A stretch of DNA of 64,000 nucleotides from Drosophila pseudoobscura (lineage: Eukaryota; Arthropoda; Insecta; Diptera; Drosophilidae): assembly GCF_009870125.1 (NCBI RefSeq), contig NC_046683.1, positions 62,201,869-62,265,868 on the forward strand, read 5' to 3'. Positions 23,220 through 33,945 of the stretch are shown here, piece after piece. Both the position numbers and the translations under genes were made by a program. Each line of letters starts with the position of its first letter. Position 1 is the first letter of the stretch. The notes below the pieces were generated by a model that saw only the letters and a program-made list of their open reading frames with translations, was not told where the DNA came from and made no database searches.

Positions 23220-24063
23220 TGCTGGTGTCGGAAGACGCACAATTCATTTACAAATATTGTTAATCTAATTATAAGCTCAAGCCCAGCCCTGTCAGAGGGT
23301 CCAGGCAAACGTACTGCCCCCGAAACAAGCAAGCAACCAAATCGACCAAACACGACAATATTAGCAAGAATTTACCTGGGCACGCCCAATCTTCCAAGCA
23401 CCAATCGGATGAAATCGAAATTCTTTTTTTTGCGGACCTAAACATACCAGAAACATTTTGGAAATTTATACTACATATTTTCTGTAGCTAACATAAGCCT
23501 ATTCTTCGAAATTAAGCATCAAGATGAGAACGAGAAGTATTTGCAATGGCATTCAAACGACATTGAGAGAAAGCCAAGCTATTTGGCCTACCCTTTGAGA
23601 CTTATTGCCCATTTTGGAGTTTATTTTTTTGTACTAACACATTTACTTACATATATTAACGCATATTTTGTACAATACAAATATACGATGCCTTTTACAA
23701 GAGCCACAATCTTTTTGACCTCCGCTCCGGTTCCCTGCCGCAGAGCTCCTTCAACACGTAAGGTTAAACATTGACTTTATTTGTTAACAATAACATCGTT
23801 AAGCGCTAAGAAAAAAAACTAATGAACGACTAGGAGGCGTCACTGTGGATTATAGATCATGGATCCCCATCTTGTGGAGCAGCCTGCATGGACGGAATAA
23901 TCGGCAATCGTTTCGTCTTAAACCTAACAAAAAAAGATCGCTTTAGCCCGTGTAAGACGTGGAGGCCAACTATATAAACACGGTTGAAAATAACTTAATC
24001 ATAAAAAAACCTAAAAATCTTTGGCAGTGCTTTGTGTGGTGTTTCTGAAAACTATTGACAGCT
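23220..24063. other. Convergent 3' UTRs of Liprin-beta and the unnamed minus-strand gene
   Basis: 844 bp between two converging stop codons. It is AT-rich with no credible ORF. A minus-strand AATAAA lies at 23776-23781, suggesting that the minus-strand 3' UTR runs to about 23755. Liprin-beta probably ends somewhere in 23500-23750; I could not choose a site. Confidence 0.5.
23776..23781 (-). terminator. Poly(A) signal of the unnamed minus-strand gene
   Basis: The minus-strand hexamer AATAAA is 283 nt past the stop codon. It is the nearest clean hexamer I found in the intergenic stretch. Confidence 0.4.
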
Positions 24064-26265
24064 TCATGTGGTCGGGCTGGCTAAACTCTCCAGCCCCAGC
24101 AGGCTGTCGATGACACCGTCGTCTTCCCTGCCACCGCTCTGGTGCTTGACGAGATCACTATCTGGTATGTGATCCTTCCAGTTTCGGAATAGGTAGCGCG
24201 TGAACTTCTTTAGCTGCCTGAACTTGCAGTAGGTTGCGCCCTCGGCAGATTGCAGTTGCTGGGTCTGGATGAGGAAGCCTTTCTCCTTGAATGTCTTTTC
24301 CAGCTTCTCCCGCTGCTTGGACCGACGCGAGCTCCGACGCTTCCTTTCGCTCTCAGTCGAGGGTTTGACAGGCGGCAAGCTCGGAAACATGGCGGCGAGC
24401 ATGGGGCTCTGAACGCTGGAGGCGGGACTGTGTTGTGAAATTGCGGGAACGAGGCTATTGCCGCTGGAGAGGAGCAGCGACGATGTGGGCGACTCGGGTG
24501 GTATTTGGAGAAGCTCCAGGCTGAGATCAGTGGAAGGTGGTGGTATGTCCACATAAAGTTTCTCCTGTCCTGGGGCTTGACCCTGTTGTTGCTGCTGCTG
24601 ATGTTGTTGTTGCTGTTGCTGCTGATCCCGGGAGATGAATTCGTAGCCCCTCAAGGTCTTGTCGCCGGTGCCGTTGTAGTACCGATAGTTTCCCTCGGCG
24701 TCCACCGACAGCATCTTCTTCTCCTGCAGAGTTGGCTTGGCCCCGCCCGTGAACTTGAACTTACAGATGCTCACCTCCGTGGAGGGGCTCGACGAGTGCT
24801 CGGCAGGCATGGGCGGTATAAAGATAGCAGAGCGTTTCCTCTTCCGCAGAGCCAGGGGCAGGGGCATGGCCTCGTTCGCAAAGAACCCACTCGGTATGGG
24901 TATCTTCAGCGAGAGCTGGTTGTCTTTTTCGATGGTCTCGACGGGCACGGGCAAGCCTCCCAAACTGCAGGACTCCATCAGCTGCTGGTAGTAAAGCCCC
25001 ACAGGCTGCAATAGTAGCTTGGAGGCGACCAGGGGCTGCTCCTGCCCCCCGACCAGCTCCAAGGTCAGGGGTTTGACTGCGCTCAGAGGCGTCGTTCGAT
25101 GGGAGGAGCTTCCGCAGTCTGTGGTGGCTGTCGTTGTCGTCGGCGTGGGCTTGTCGCTGTCCCCACTAGAGATGGAGTAGCGATCACTGCTCTGATCCCG
25201 CAGGCAGAGATTCAGGGGCTCCTCCGGTATCACTGTCGTGGACGAGGCTCCATGCCCGGTAGTCTCCGGCAGAGGGGCATTCACTGGCAGACTCACGGTG
25301 GCTGTAGCTGGCACGATGGTGCCGTAGTTCTTGTAGATCAGGTGGCAGATGTCGGCCTTCTTCGGTTTTCGTCCGCGTCGTGGCTTGTAGTTGTCGAGGG
25401 TGAGCTCCCCCATGTAGGGCAGATCTGCGTACTTTAGGGCACCCCGCTTCGGGGATGGGGTCACCTCTGGCGCCTTTGTGGGGGGTGGCACTGCGGCGGA
25501 GGGTGTAGGGCGCATAACAGGCGAGTCCTTCCTAGCGGATGTCTGCTTCTGTTGCTGGCGCTCTGCGCTGCGCTGGATCTCGGCTATCTTCCTCAGCCAG
25601 CTGCGCACGTTTTCGTGGGCCTGGCTAGGTGGCGGAGGCGGCGGCGGCAGCACGGGTCTGGTCGGCGGCCGACCCTGGGTTGCCTCGTAGTGGGCCGCAT
25701 ACTCCGCAGGCAGCGCCTGGTGATGGAAGCGCAGCTTCATGGCTCCCGCGGAGTTCGTACGCTTCTTTGACCTGTTTTGACCTGGAGCAGGTCGCGGTGT
25801 CTTTTGTGTGAGTGGAATTTGTGACTCTTCCGGAGCGGGCAGCTGAGGCGTAGCCTGTGACCTGTGAATCTTTCGGTTCCCCATCAACAGGTTGGCCTTT
25901 AGCTGCTGCTTGGTGAGCGGGCTGCAGGTGCCGTTGTGCTGCTGGTGCTGCTGCTGCTGCTCCTGGCTGGCCGTCTTGCGAGCCAGCAATGTCTTGAAGG
26001 GATGGTCCTCGTCGTGGGCATCGTTGGAGGCGCCGTGCGAAATCAAGGGATCGTCGGATCCCTGCAGTAGCAGTCGGGTGGTGTTCATGTCTAGGCGCAG
26101 GTGGCCGTGATCTATTGTGGGCAGCCAGGACTCCAGATCATGGTCATGCTCCAGCTTGATGGGCAGCAGCGGCTCCAGATTGCTGACTGGGGGAGTTGCT
26201 GTTGTCTTCACCTTGTTATGGATGCTGTTGTTGTTCAGTTCGCAGACCCTCGTTAGTTCCTGCAT
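24064..26265 (-). CDS. Unrecognised 733-residue protein, probable nuclear co-repressor-binding factor
   Basis: A single uninterrupted frame from ATG at 26265. I do not recognise the family. Visible features: a short polyQ/His segment near residue 120; Pro-rich stretches at about 160-230; an AT-hook-like RRGRKPKK at about 295-301, followed by the ordered-looking ADICHLIYKNYGTI; EEPLNLCLR at about 347-355, which matches the PxNLxx class of CtBP-binding motifs; RKRKRS; a second Gln run at about 565; a very basic stretch (ERKRRSSRRSKQREK) at about 635-650; and a compact C-terminal block with FRQLKKFTRYLFRNWKDHIP at about 680-700. Basic clusters and the CtBP-type motif suggest a nuclear transcription regulator (inference). 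It has no zinc finger or homeodomain that I can see. An acceptor 16 nt upstream of the ATG shows that a non-coding first exon precedes it. Confidence 0.8.
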   Translation of the reverse strand: MQELTRVCELNNNSIHNKVKTTATPPVSNLEPLLPIKLEHDHDLESWLPTIDHGHLRLDMNTTRLLLQGSDDPLISHGASNDAHDEDHPFKTLLARKTASQEQQQQHQQHNGTCSPLTKQQLKANLLMGNRKIHRSQATPQLPAPEESQIPLTQKTPRPAPGQNRSKKRTNSAGAMKLRFHHQALPAEYAAHYEATQGRPPTRPVLPPPPPPPSQAHENVRSWLRKIAEIQRSAERQQQKQTSARKDSPVMRPTPSAAVPPPTKAPEVTPSPKRGALKYADLPYMGELTLDNYKPRRGRKPKKADICHLIYKNYGTIVPATATVSLPVNAPLPETTGHGASSTTVIPEEPLNLCLRDQSSDRYSISSGDSDKPTPTTTTATTDCGSSSHRTTPLSAVKPLTLELVGGQEQPLVASKLLLQPVGLYYQQLMESCSLGGLPVPVETIEKDNQLSLKIPIPSGFFANEAMPLPLALRKRKRSAIFIPPMPAEHSSSPSTEVSICKFKFTGGAKPTLQEKKMLSVDAEGNYRYYNGTGDKTLRGYEFISRDQQQQQQQHQQQQQQGQAPGQEKLYVDIPPPSTDLSLELLQIPPESPTSSLLLSSGNSLVPAISQHSPASSVQSPMLAAMFPSLPPVKPSTESERKRRSSRRSKQREKLEKTFKEKGFLIQTQQLQSAEGATYCKFRQLKKFTRYLFRNWKDHIPDSDLVKHQSGGREDDGVIDSLLGLESLASPTT

Positions 26266-26282
26266 CCTGATGCTTGCTGCGG

Positions 26283-26828
26283 ATAAGAAGCGAGAGATGA
26301 GGGATTAAGATCGAGTTTGCGTATGGAAAATATGTCACGAGGGATCGGAATGTATGCGTAAATGTATGAAATATGTACATAGGTAGAAAGTCTCATGAGA
26401 GGCACACGTTTTCCTCTGTTGTTGGTGTGGATCGTGCTCGCCGGCTGATGAACAGGGAGACGGAGACGCAGACGCGGCCGGGGACGGATGCGGACACGGA
26501 GATGAGTTTGCTCTCGTTCGGTGGCCAGCACGGGAATTCTATTTAAATGCCTGAGGGGGACTGGCAAGTGGCGCTGATCTCTCTCGCACACACACTAGTA
26601 CGCACAAACATATACACACAGAAACGCAGCGAATCTCTCTCAGAAAACAGAAATGTTGTTTTTGTGCATGAAATTCGATTCCCTTGGTCGAAAAGCATGG
26701 CCATAAATGGTCTAACCGCACTCACGGGGGGGATGACACAGAAATCCACCTATCTATATCCATACTATAGCTAAAGATCATAAGATCGGAGGGGTGGGTA
26801 GGAGGGGAGGGTAAACTATGGATTTACC
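26283..26828 (-). other. Probable 5' UTR intron of the unnamed minus-strand gene
   Basis: On the minus strand, TTCAAAAG|GTAAAT at about 26828 is a fair donor and CTTATCCGCAG at 26283 a good acceptor. The leader exon would then lie above 26829 and the promoter in 26830-27130. The interval itself has GACGGA/GACGCA-type repeats (26455-26500) and no ORF of note. Confidence 0.35.
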
Positions 26829-27401
26829 TTTTGAAGTTATTGTTTTTGTACACAAAATGGGCTAACAAAAGTTATCCTATATGGAAGGGCTTCGTTCAGG
26901 CTTTGTTCAGACTTCGCTTCGACTCAGTCTATAGATCTATCCACTGATTGGTAATCCTCGTATCAGTTCAGTTCAAGTCAAGTCCGCAGTCTATGGTTCA
27001 CTTCACTCTCCCACAGGGAGTCGGTCGAGCAGCATCGCCACTGTGCGCGTGTACATCGTGGTGACATCCAAAACGCGACTACTTGCGGGAAAGTCAAGTC
27101 AAGAAAATCATCGTTTTTTTTCAGAATATGCTCCTTAGATGGATCGCGGCGAAGAGCACGGAAAGGCACGGCAAGGCAAGCACGCCCCACACACAATAGA
27201 GGAAAAAAGCGCGAACGACGGGGAGACCGAAGGAAAATCAAATGAAAATCAAATTCCTCTGCTCTGCTCTGCTCTTCTCAGCTCTTCGGACAGAGATGCG
27301 TTGTTGGTGCTCGACACCGATGTCGTTGTCTGTATTTAACGCCAAAGACGAAGATATTTCGTGTGTTCATTTTTAGAACAAATCCAACTTGTTGCCGGCC
27401 A

Positions 27402-27713
27402 TATAAACTACCCCTCCCGAGCAATCAGCAGCAAACACACATCCAATCCAATCCACTAAAAACCAACGCAAAACACGGCAGAAATACTGAGAGAAGATAA
27501 ATTCGAAAAAGTATTTTTCGCTGTTTTTCATTCATGAGCAATCGCCTGTCCCTGTCCCTACCTCTGCTCCTGCCCATGCCCCTGCCCCTGGCCAGTCCTC
27601 TTGCCCCGCAGCATCATGCGTGTTTATTTTATCAACAGATCAGGGTGAATAGAAATTGGTTCGCTTTACATTCTGTTCTGCAATTGGATCAGCACCAAAG
27701 AAAGCTATTTTGA
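27402..27713 (+). CDS. Doubtful small gene: TATA box, leader and 59-codon ORF
   Basis: TATAAA at 27402-27407 is followed by TCAG at 27425-27428 and an A-rich, leader-like stretch. Then a 59-codon ORF runs from ATG 27534 to TGA 27713. The encoded N-terminus is hydrophobic and Leu/Pro-rich, but this comes from a CCTGTC/CCTGCC hexamer repeat of the kind scattered through the window, so it may be accidental. No homology recognised. Confidence 0.15.
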
Positions 27714-29239
27714 TAGGATTGCCTATATTTGGTAGATCTTTGAGAAAAGCGAGGGTAATCCCCGTCGATCACTCGTGTCCACTCTCTCCATGGTTCTCCA
27801 AGGTGCGGGAGCTGAGTTCTCCCGCTGATAAATACGCACACGCGAGATCGTTCAGTTTGATGACATTTTATTAATAGCACCTTAGGCGCTTTGGGTTAGG
27901 GCAACTAAGTATTGCCTTGCGCCTCTATGGGATTATGATTTCGGTAAAGGAAAGGAAGAGCACCTCTCGAAATAGACAATGGTTTGAGGCCTTCTATTTT
28001 GGGCCATGTGCATGGGAATATAGGTCATCTCTGCATCCGCTGCGAGTTGAGTGTAGGCAGTGTAATGATAATATGTAGTTTTGGGGTCTGCCTATGTCAC
28101 TTTTCTCAATGCGCAGTCGCAGCGGGATAGTCAGCGGGATACTCAAAATAGATACATGATATCAAAAATGCAAAGCACAGCCTTACTTGTTTGCCACAGT
28201 CCATAAACGAAAAGACGCCTTTTGCGGCAGCGCTCTTCAAGCTACTCATTTGGTCTTCTATAGACAGTAACAGACCTTACCCCTTATTTATTGTCACAAT
28301 AGTCGTACACTGCGTCTATCACATTCCTCATCGACCGATTTTCGACTGGTGGCATCGAGTGCAAGTTCAAACTTCATGTCGAACTATGCAGCGATGACGC
28401 TTGGCCTGGCCTGTGGCTGTGACTCTGGCTGCGACTGTGGCTGTGGCTGTGGGTGGGCAAGTTTTCGAGTGACTGCTCTGCAAGAGGCTTTACATTCTAC
28501 ACAGAATGCGGTGCAGCACCGGAGCTGCACAGACGGCTGTTAGACGGCGGCCAGAACCGGAGCTTACATCACCAGCCAGCGGCTTCCAACCTACGGTGTA
28601 TTCGGAGCTTTGGATATTGCACATCTATTTGGCAGCAGCTGCGGCTGAGCGACTGTGCGACTCTTAGACTGCTGCTATCTGCGAGCATGTTTATTAAGCG
28701 ACAGTCAATGGCAATTTTTATTTTTGTTCAATACCTGCTTACGCGAACGTACATATTTGTATTTATGGCCATAACTGCCACTTCGGACGCCCACGCTCGA
28801 TTGGTTTGTTCAAAGAAAACAGCACACACAGCAAACATGGCAAATTCAGTTCTATGGGTCGTGTCGCTCTGTCCCAATGCCTCTGTGTGTCGAGCTCAGC
28901 AATTTCCCATTGGAATTCGTAAGATCTTCCTCGAGGAAACTTCTTTAACAGTCACAATTACAGTCACTAATCGGCTCGCCAGTTCATACTTGTACGTACA
29001 TTGGCGTCAGAGCCTACGCGCGTAGAATTCGCGGCGACGGTGGCGGCGGCGGCATTGCGACTGATTTGGCAAACAAATATGCAAATGTTGGCCGAACGAA
29101 TGCTGAGAGACAGTTTCAAAAATCGCACTTATTTCCAATTCGAATCCAACGAGATATCTGGCAGCCTTCCAGTGTAGCCAGTACGGTAGAATTTGATTTT
29201 TAACGGGCATGCCAGACCGCTTATACCACAAACCATACA
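27714..29239. other. Intergenic sequence without recognised genes
   Basis: About 1.5 kb. I see no splice-consistent coding sequence. A GGCTGT repeat sits at 28412-28455. The 190-codon + strand frame at 28453-29025 lacks coding character: irregular composition, no motif, no partner exon. Confidence 0.5.
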
Positions 29240-29500
29240 GTTTAGGCCCGATATCCGAGAAGGCAGCGTTTCCGACCCCATAAAGTATATATATTCATGA
29301 TCAGTATTAAGGGCCTAGTCGATATAGCTTTGACGCCGAGTTATAAGAGACTATAAGTTATAGAGCAACCAAATGTTGTGTTCAGACTCCGGGGCTATCA
29401 AACTGTTACAAATATATTTCAAAGTTTCGTTACGCAAACTACCGCCACCACAACGAGCGAATTTCTGTGGCATCAACAATTTCTAAGATACAAGTAAATG
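29240..29500 (+). repeat. Degenerate dispersed repeat, copy A
   Basis: It contains TTTCCGACCCCATAAAGTATATATATTC, TGATCAG, AGTCGATATAGC and, further on, TTTCTGTGGCATCAACAATTT. This order is typical of a widespread class of degenerate interspersed elements in Drosophila introns and spacers. A matching copy lies in inverse orientation at 30480-30685. A CT-rich block follows to about 29650. Confidence 0.5.
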
Positions 29501-29882
29501 CAGAATCATAAAAAATGCCCATGTCTACTAGATTGCTGAATTTTGGCTAATTTGAATTTTTCAAATCGGGCTAATATTATATCTGGAATGAAGAAAGCTA
29601 TTTCGCGCGCCATTCCTCGCGCCTACTCTCTCTCTCTCTCTCACTCTTCTTCGTGCAGATTGTGCGTTCTGAAGGAGGAGAGCGAGATAGCAACAAAGCT
29701 GGTGTTCTTGAGTGAGAAATGAAAAAGAAAGAGACAGATATTGCGGAAATAAACAGTAGAGGAAAAATGGAAACCATATAAAATTATAATTCCCTTGAAC
29801 ACAGATAACAAAATGCAAAGAGAAAGAGAATTTCGGCGCTTATGTATAATAACGCCTAAAATATATTGTATAGGTTACATTA

Positions 29883-30245
29883 TCATAGTAAGACATATGT
29901 ACAGATATACTGGCACAGTATCGTGTGTACAAGTAGAAGATTCCCGCTAGTTGAACTTACATTTGGACTTGAACTGGAAGGACTTGAACCGCTGCCATTG
30001 GCCTCCATCAGGCAAGTAGGAGGCTTGTTAAATCGTATTTTCTTGACCCCCTGCCCCTTCTCCGCAGGATCGCGTATCTTCTTGGTGTCCTGGGTCAAAC
30101 AGAGACGCACCTTTTCAAGTTTAGTTGCCCACCAGGGATCCGTACGAACGCTCGGTAGCAGTCTGGAGGATGGACTCCTCCAAACTCCAAAGCCCAGGCT
30201 TGGCAAGGTTATCTTCATAAGCTGGCTCGTGGGCCAGTATATCTG
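29883..30245 (-). pseudogene. Small ORF fragment bounded by 13-bp inverted repeats
   Basis: The minus frame 30218-29883 (111 codons) encodes a Ser/Pro-rich, basic peptide with DPWWATKLEKVRLCLTQDTKK, which looks more coding-like than its neighbours. CAGATATACTGGC near 29902 and GCCAGTATATCTG near 30233 bracket it as perfect 13-bp inverted repeats. No family was recognised and no target-site duplication is obvious. It could be a captured exon fragment or a miniature element. Confidence 0.3.
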
Positions 30246-30479
30246 CTATATTCTTTCCATTTTAGTTTTGTAACCTTTTTCAGTTTGGATTACGAAATTT
30301 GTTTTGTTTGTTTTATTCAACCCGATACTCAGTCAGTATGGCTTCTCTCCGACAGAGGGCGCACAATACACGATAAGAGAGTGTGTGAAAGAGAGGGAAT
30401 GAGTAAGAGCGTGGAAGGAGTTTCGTAGCCATTGCATTTTCATATGTGCCTTCAAAAATTCTGCGCTATTAACAAAATT

Positions 30480-30685
30480 GTATGTGCCACAGATTTTCGT
30501 TCTTTGTGGGATTGAAACGGGGCAGGGCGAAATTTTGGAAAGAACTTGTAACAGCGCGATATCACAGGAGTCTAGATATTGCTCTAGCTCTAATAGTCCC
30601 TGAGAACTAAGCGACAAAAAAAAAACCGACGGACAGAAGGACAAACAGAAGGGGCTATACCGACTCGGCTATTGATCAGCATCCA
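30480..30685 (-). repeat. Degenerate dispersed repeat, copy B (inverted)
   Basis: The minus strand reads GCTGATCAATAGCCGAGTCGGTATAGC, a CCGTC/TGTC run, ACTCCTGTGATATCGCGCTGTTAC and then AAAATCTGTGGCACATACAATTTT. This is the same succession as copy A on the + strand. TTCGGGTATCGGGTAT at about 30764 is another typical associated string. Confidence 0.5.
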
Positions 30686-32332
30686 AAACATATACATACA
30701 TACGTCGAAAACGCTTCATACACACATCCACTTTTACCACAAATCTATGACCCTATATTCTTTTTCGGGTATCGGGTATACAAATGGGAAGAAAATAGAG
30801 CTAGTGGTCGTGCTACCAATCTCTCTTTCTCTCTCATTTTCAGTCAAATCGAGAGACCCCCCTCCACGCATTAATCAACAAAGGAATTCCTTCCTTTCCC
30901 GAACAGAGATAGCAAAAGTGAAAGAGAGAGAGAGAGTCCGATACTAATGTCGTTTTAGAACCTCTTATTGGTGAAAATGAAACAAGGTGTGGGTAATATT
31001 TTTATGGTAAAAGTTTATTATTTGCAACTTTATTTTTTAGTTTCTCCTTGCATTTTGTTTTCATGTTTAAATGTCTATAAAGTATATATAATATATATTT
31101 CTGCATTTCTGTAATTTTACCTTTGTGGTTTGTATTTTTTCTTTTTGTTTTTTTTTTGTTTTCTCATTTATTTTCATTGTTTGGTTTTGTTTAACTTGCC
31201 AGTTGTTCTTTTATTTATATACCTAGTACACTTTTGCATAAGTTTTCGTGTATAATAATTATTTATTAATAATAATGTAATGCAATTATAACTTTGTTTA
31301 TCTGTTCACTTATAATGTTCTCTTTTTCTATATTTACTGCTCCTTGTGTGTTTTATGTTTTCCCATCTCTACATCATCCTCGATCCTATGTCGCCCATCA
31401 GCGACGCCCAGTTTTGGCAAACAAACAAAATGTACACTGCTTGCCCCTCTTTGAAACTGGCAATAATTAATCCTAGGGTTTTTTGATATCTGTGTTATTA
31501 TAATGTATGCCGCTCCTCTGTTTTTTCCCTTTATTGTTAGCTCTAAGTTGCGCTCTTGGCCTAACTGCTTTGCTTCTGCTGTTCAGTTCTATTCCGGGTT
31601 TGGTGTGTGTTCTCGAAAAAGGACTCTCTTAAGGGAACCAATTGCTAAAAAAATGTATCTTTGTAATAGTAGTGGTTGTGTTCTGTGTGTGTGTGTGTGG
31701 TGTGTGTGTGTTTGTGTGTGTGAATGTTAGGGTTCTCTAATTGATCATTATTGTGGCTGTAGTATGTACTCATCTATTATTATGCTGGGTTTATTTACGG
31801 TGTATGCTGCTGTATGGCGTATAAATAATGTTTAAAATATACTTTCTGGTAATAGTTTTGTCCATAATTAATTAATAGTTTTCTTGTTCGATAGCATTTA
31901 ATTGTGTTGTGGGCTTCCAGCAGCCAACCGCGTGGCGGAGCAGCGCGGAAAGCGCTGTATTGAATATATTTAGATATATATCTGTAATGTTTTTCGGTGT
32001 TTACTTTCATCCTTTTGTTTCCATGAACGAATGCACAAATTTTACACACTTCGCCATTTTGGTTTCATTATTCATAGATTGTAATTAATGTACACATATG
32101 TTTAGTATATAGCATATATATTTATATATAGTTATATAAAGACTTTGGTTGCTATTTTAAATAAGTTATTTAATTCTCTCTGTTCTCTGTCGCTTCAACT
32201 ACTTTGACTATTTTCCCTTTACTCGTGCCTTCTTGTCTTCCCAGTTAGTTCTGCACTTTATGTGTATGTATAAATATAAATTTTTGCAATATAAATATAT
32301 ACGTATGTCTGCATTTTTCTACGAGTAGATGT

Positions 32333-32770
32333 GTGCATTCCATTGCCTCTAATTCCGGCTCCTTGCGTTTTGTTTTTGTGGCGTATTCGAAAGAATATGT
32401 GACTTGGGAAATGCTCGATCTGGGTACAAAGTGCATTCGATGTGATAATTCAAATCAAAGACAAGGGAAATCTGAGGAACATGCTTTAACAGTTTCATGT
32501 CCACATGGTGAGTGATCCTGTGTATGCTTCATATTTATTCATATTTTTCTTCTTTTTTGATTCTGAAACCATTTTACATTTAATATTTAATTTATGTGTG
32601 TTGATTCTTGTTTTTTTTTTGTTTTTGTTTCCTTTTGTTCTCTTGAAAGTTTGACAGGAACTAGTCACGAATTCTGTTGGATTTGCTTTGAATCATTCTC
32701 AAACAATAATGATAAGGATTCCACTCCAGGATCATCTCCTCCTGGTTTTACATTTACTCTACTAGTATAA
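32333..32770 (+). CDS. Candidate two-exon gene or gene remnant with RING2/IBR-like zinc finger
   Basis: Exon a ends at 32507 (CATG|GTGAGT). Exon b starts at 32658 after a long T-rich tract and TTTGACAG, and ends with TAA at 32768-32770. The 150-nt intron is phase 1 and the joined frame is open. The join creates SCPHGTSHEFCWICFESF, preceded by GTKCIRCDNS. The HEFCWIC string and the paired Cys spacing recall the RING2/IBR zinc fingers of RBR ubiquitin ligases, with at least one usual Cys missing. The upstream limit is uncertain: no earlier RING1 exon was found, and the frame opens at an ATG at 32333 inside AT-rich sequence. It lies antisense to the putative bru3 3' UTR. It may be a diverged gene, a partial gene or a decaying copy. 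Confidence 0.4.
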
Positions 32771-33152
32771 GGTGCAAGTTTGTCTTAATTTTACGTTGCA
32801 TTTGTTGCATCTTTCTTGTTAGGCTTTCTCATTTTGTTTTTTTGTTCTTTTTGCTTGTTTGCTTTTGCTTTTTGCTGCTAATTTATTATTGTTTTCGTTA
32901 AAGGTGCTCTTCAAATCTCAAACAATATGTAGATTCTTGTATTTATTGTTAGGTAATTGTATTTGTGTAGGTTTCTTCTTGTGGTAGGTGTGGTGTGGCA
33001 TTGGGAACCTCATAGTACACGTACATACATATGTACTATTCATACACATTTATCTATGTAAAATCTCTGTGTCACTTGCAAATCATTTAAAAGTGGAGCG
33101 GCAGCCGGGATTTGACTGCCCTTCGATACGGAAATTAAACTTCTTGCGATAG

Positions 33153-33161
33153 CGTGTGTGC

Positions 33162-33195
<34 letters not shown>
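33153..33195 (+). repeat. (GT)n microsatellite
   Basis: About 20 GT units with two GC interruptions near the start. Confidence 0.9.
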
Positions 33196-33198
<3 letters not shown>

Positions 33199-33620
33199 CC
33201 TGCATAATGCTAAATACGGACGGATTTCTAAACGGAAAGTATAGAGTGTACAAAGAAACTGCTGCTGGGAAAAAAAAATTCTTGTACGCATCTCAAGCTG
33301 CATTCAAAAGATTCTTACGGGTGGGTCTGTAGGTGTCGGTGTGTTTGTGTGTCGGTGTGTCTGAAGGGGTGTCGATGCTAAAATCTAGACTAGCAACTAT
33401 TTATTTGTATTATTCAATAATCTGTAATAATTAGACCCTCGCATCCTTGGGGCTTCGTTTGGGGGTTGTTGCCTATGTACAATATAAATTCGCTTTGACC
33501 ATTTGGTTTTTAAATCCTTAGCTGCTCTCGTTCTTAACTGTGTGTCTTTCGACTCTGCACCTCCTATCTCGTACTTCGATCTAACATTTGGCTAAGTGCT
33601 AAAGGATAACAGTTTTATCT

Positions 33621-33641
33621 AAAAAAAAAAAAAAAAAAAAA
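33621..33641 (+). repeat. Poly(A) run of 21
   Basis: A homopolymer preceded by TTTTATCT. There is no retroposed gene body next to it, so it is a simple tract rather than a retrocopy tail. Confidence 0.85.
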
Positions 33642-33829
33642 CTTTGGGCCTTCCCATGCTACATGCTACTCCGATGGCTCCAACCGTATTCCCATTACAC
33701 CCGATTTGGTTTGTATAATTGCAAAATTGGTTTATACTGGTAATGCTTGGTTGTTGACCTTAGCTCGCTAATAAATCTTTGTTTGTTTCATAGTAATAGT
33801 AATAATTGTCATAATAATAGTTTAATATA

Positions 33830-33900
33830 TGTATATCTATATATCTGTATATATATATATGTATGTATATAGATATATATATATATACATATTCATATAC

Positions 33901-33932
<32 letters not shown>

Positions 33933-33945
33933 ATATAATTCATCG
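33830..33945. repeat. (AT)n/(ATGT)n-rich block
   Basis: More than 100 bp of alternating TATATA with scattered G and C. Similar blocks occur at 34985-35050, 38410-38475, 38597-38640 and 39380-39445. Confidence 0.85.

Noticed and set aside
26566..26580. Second dCTCF-like site (AAGTGGCGCTG)
   Set aside because: One mismatch in the core and no accompanying boundary motifs.
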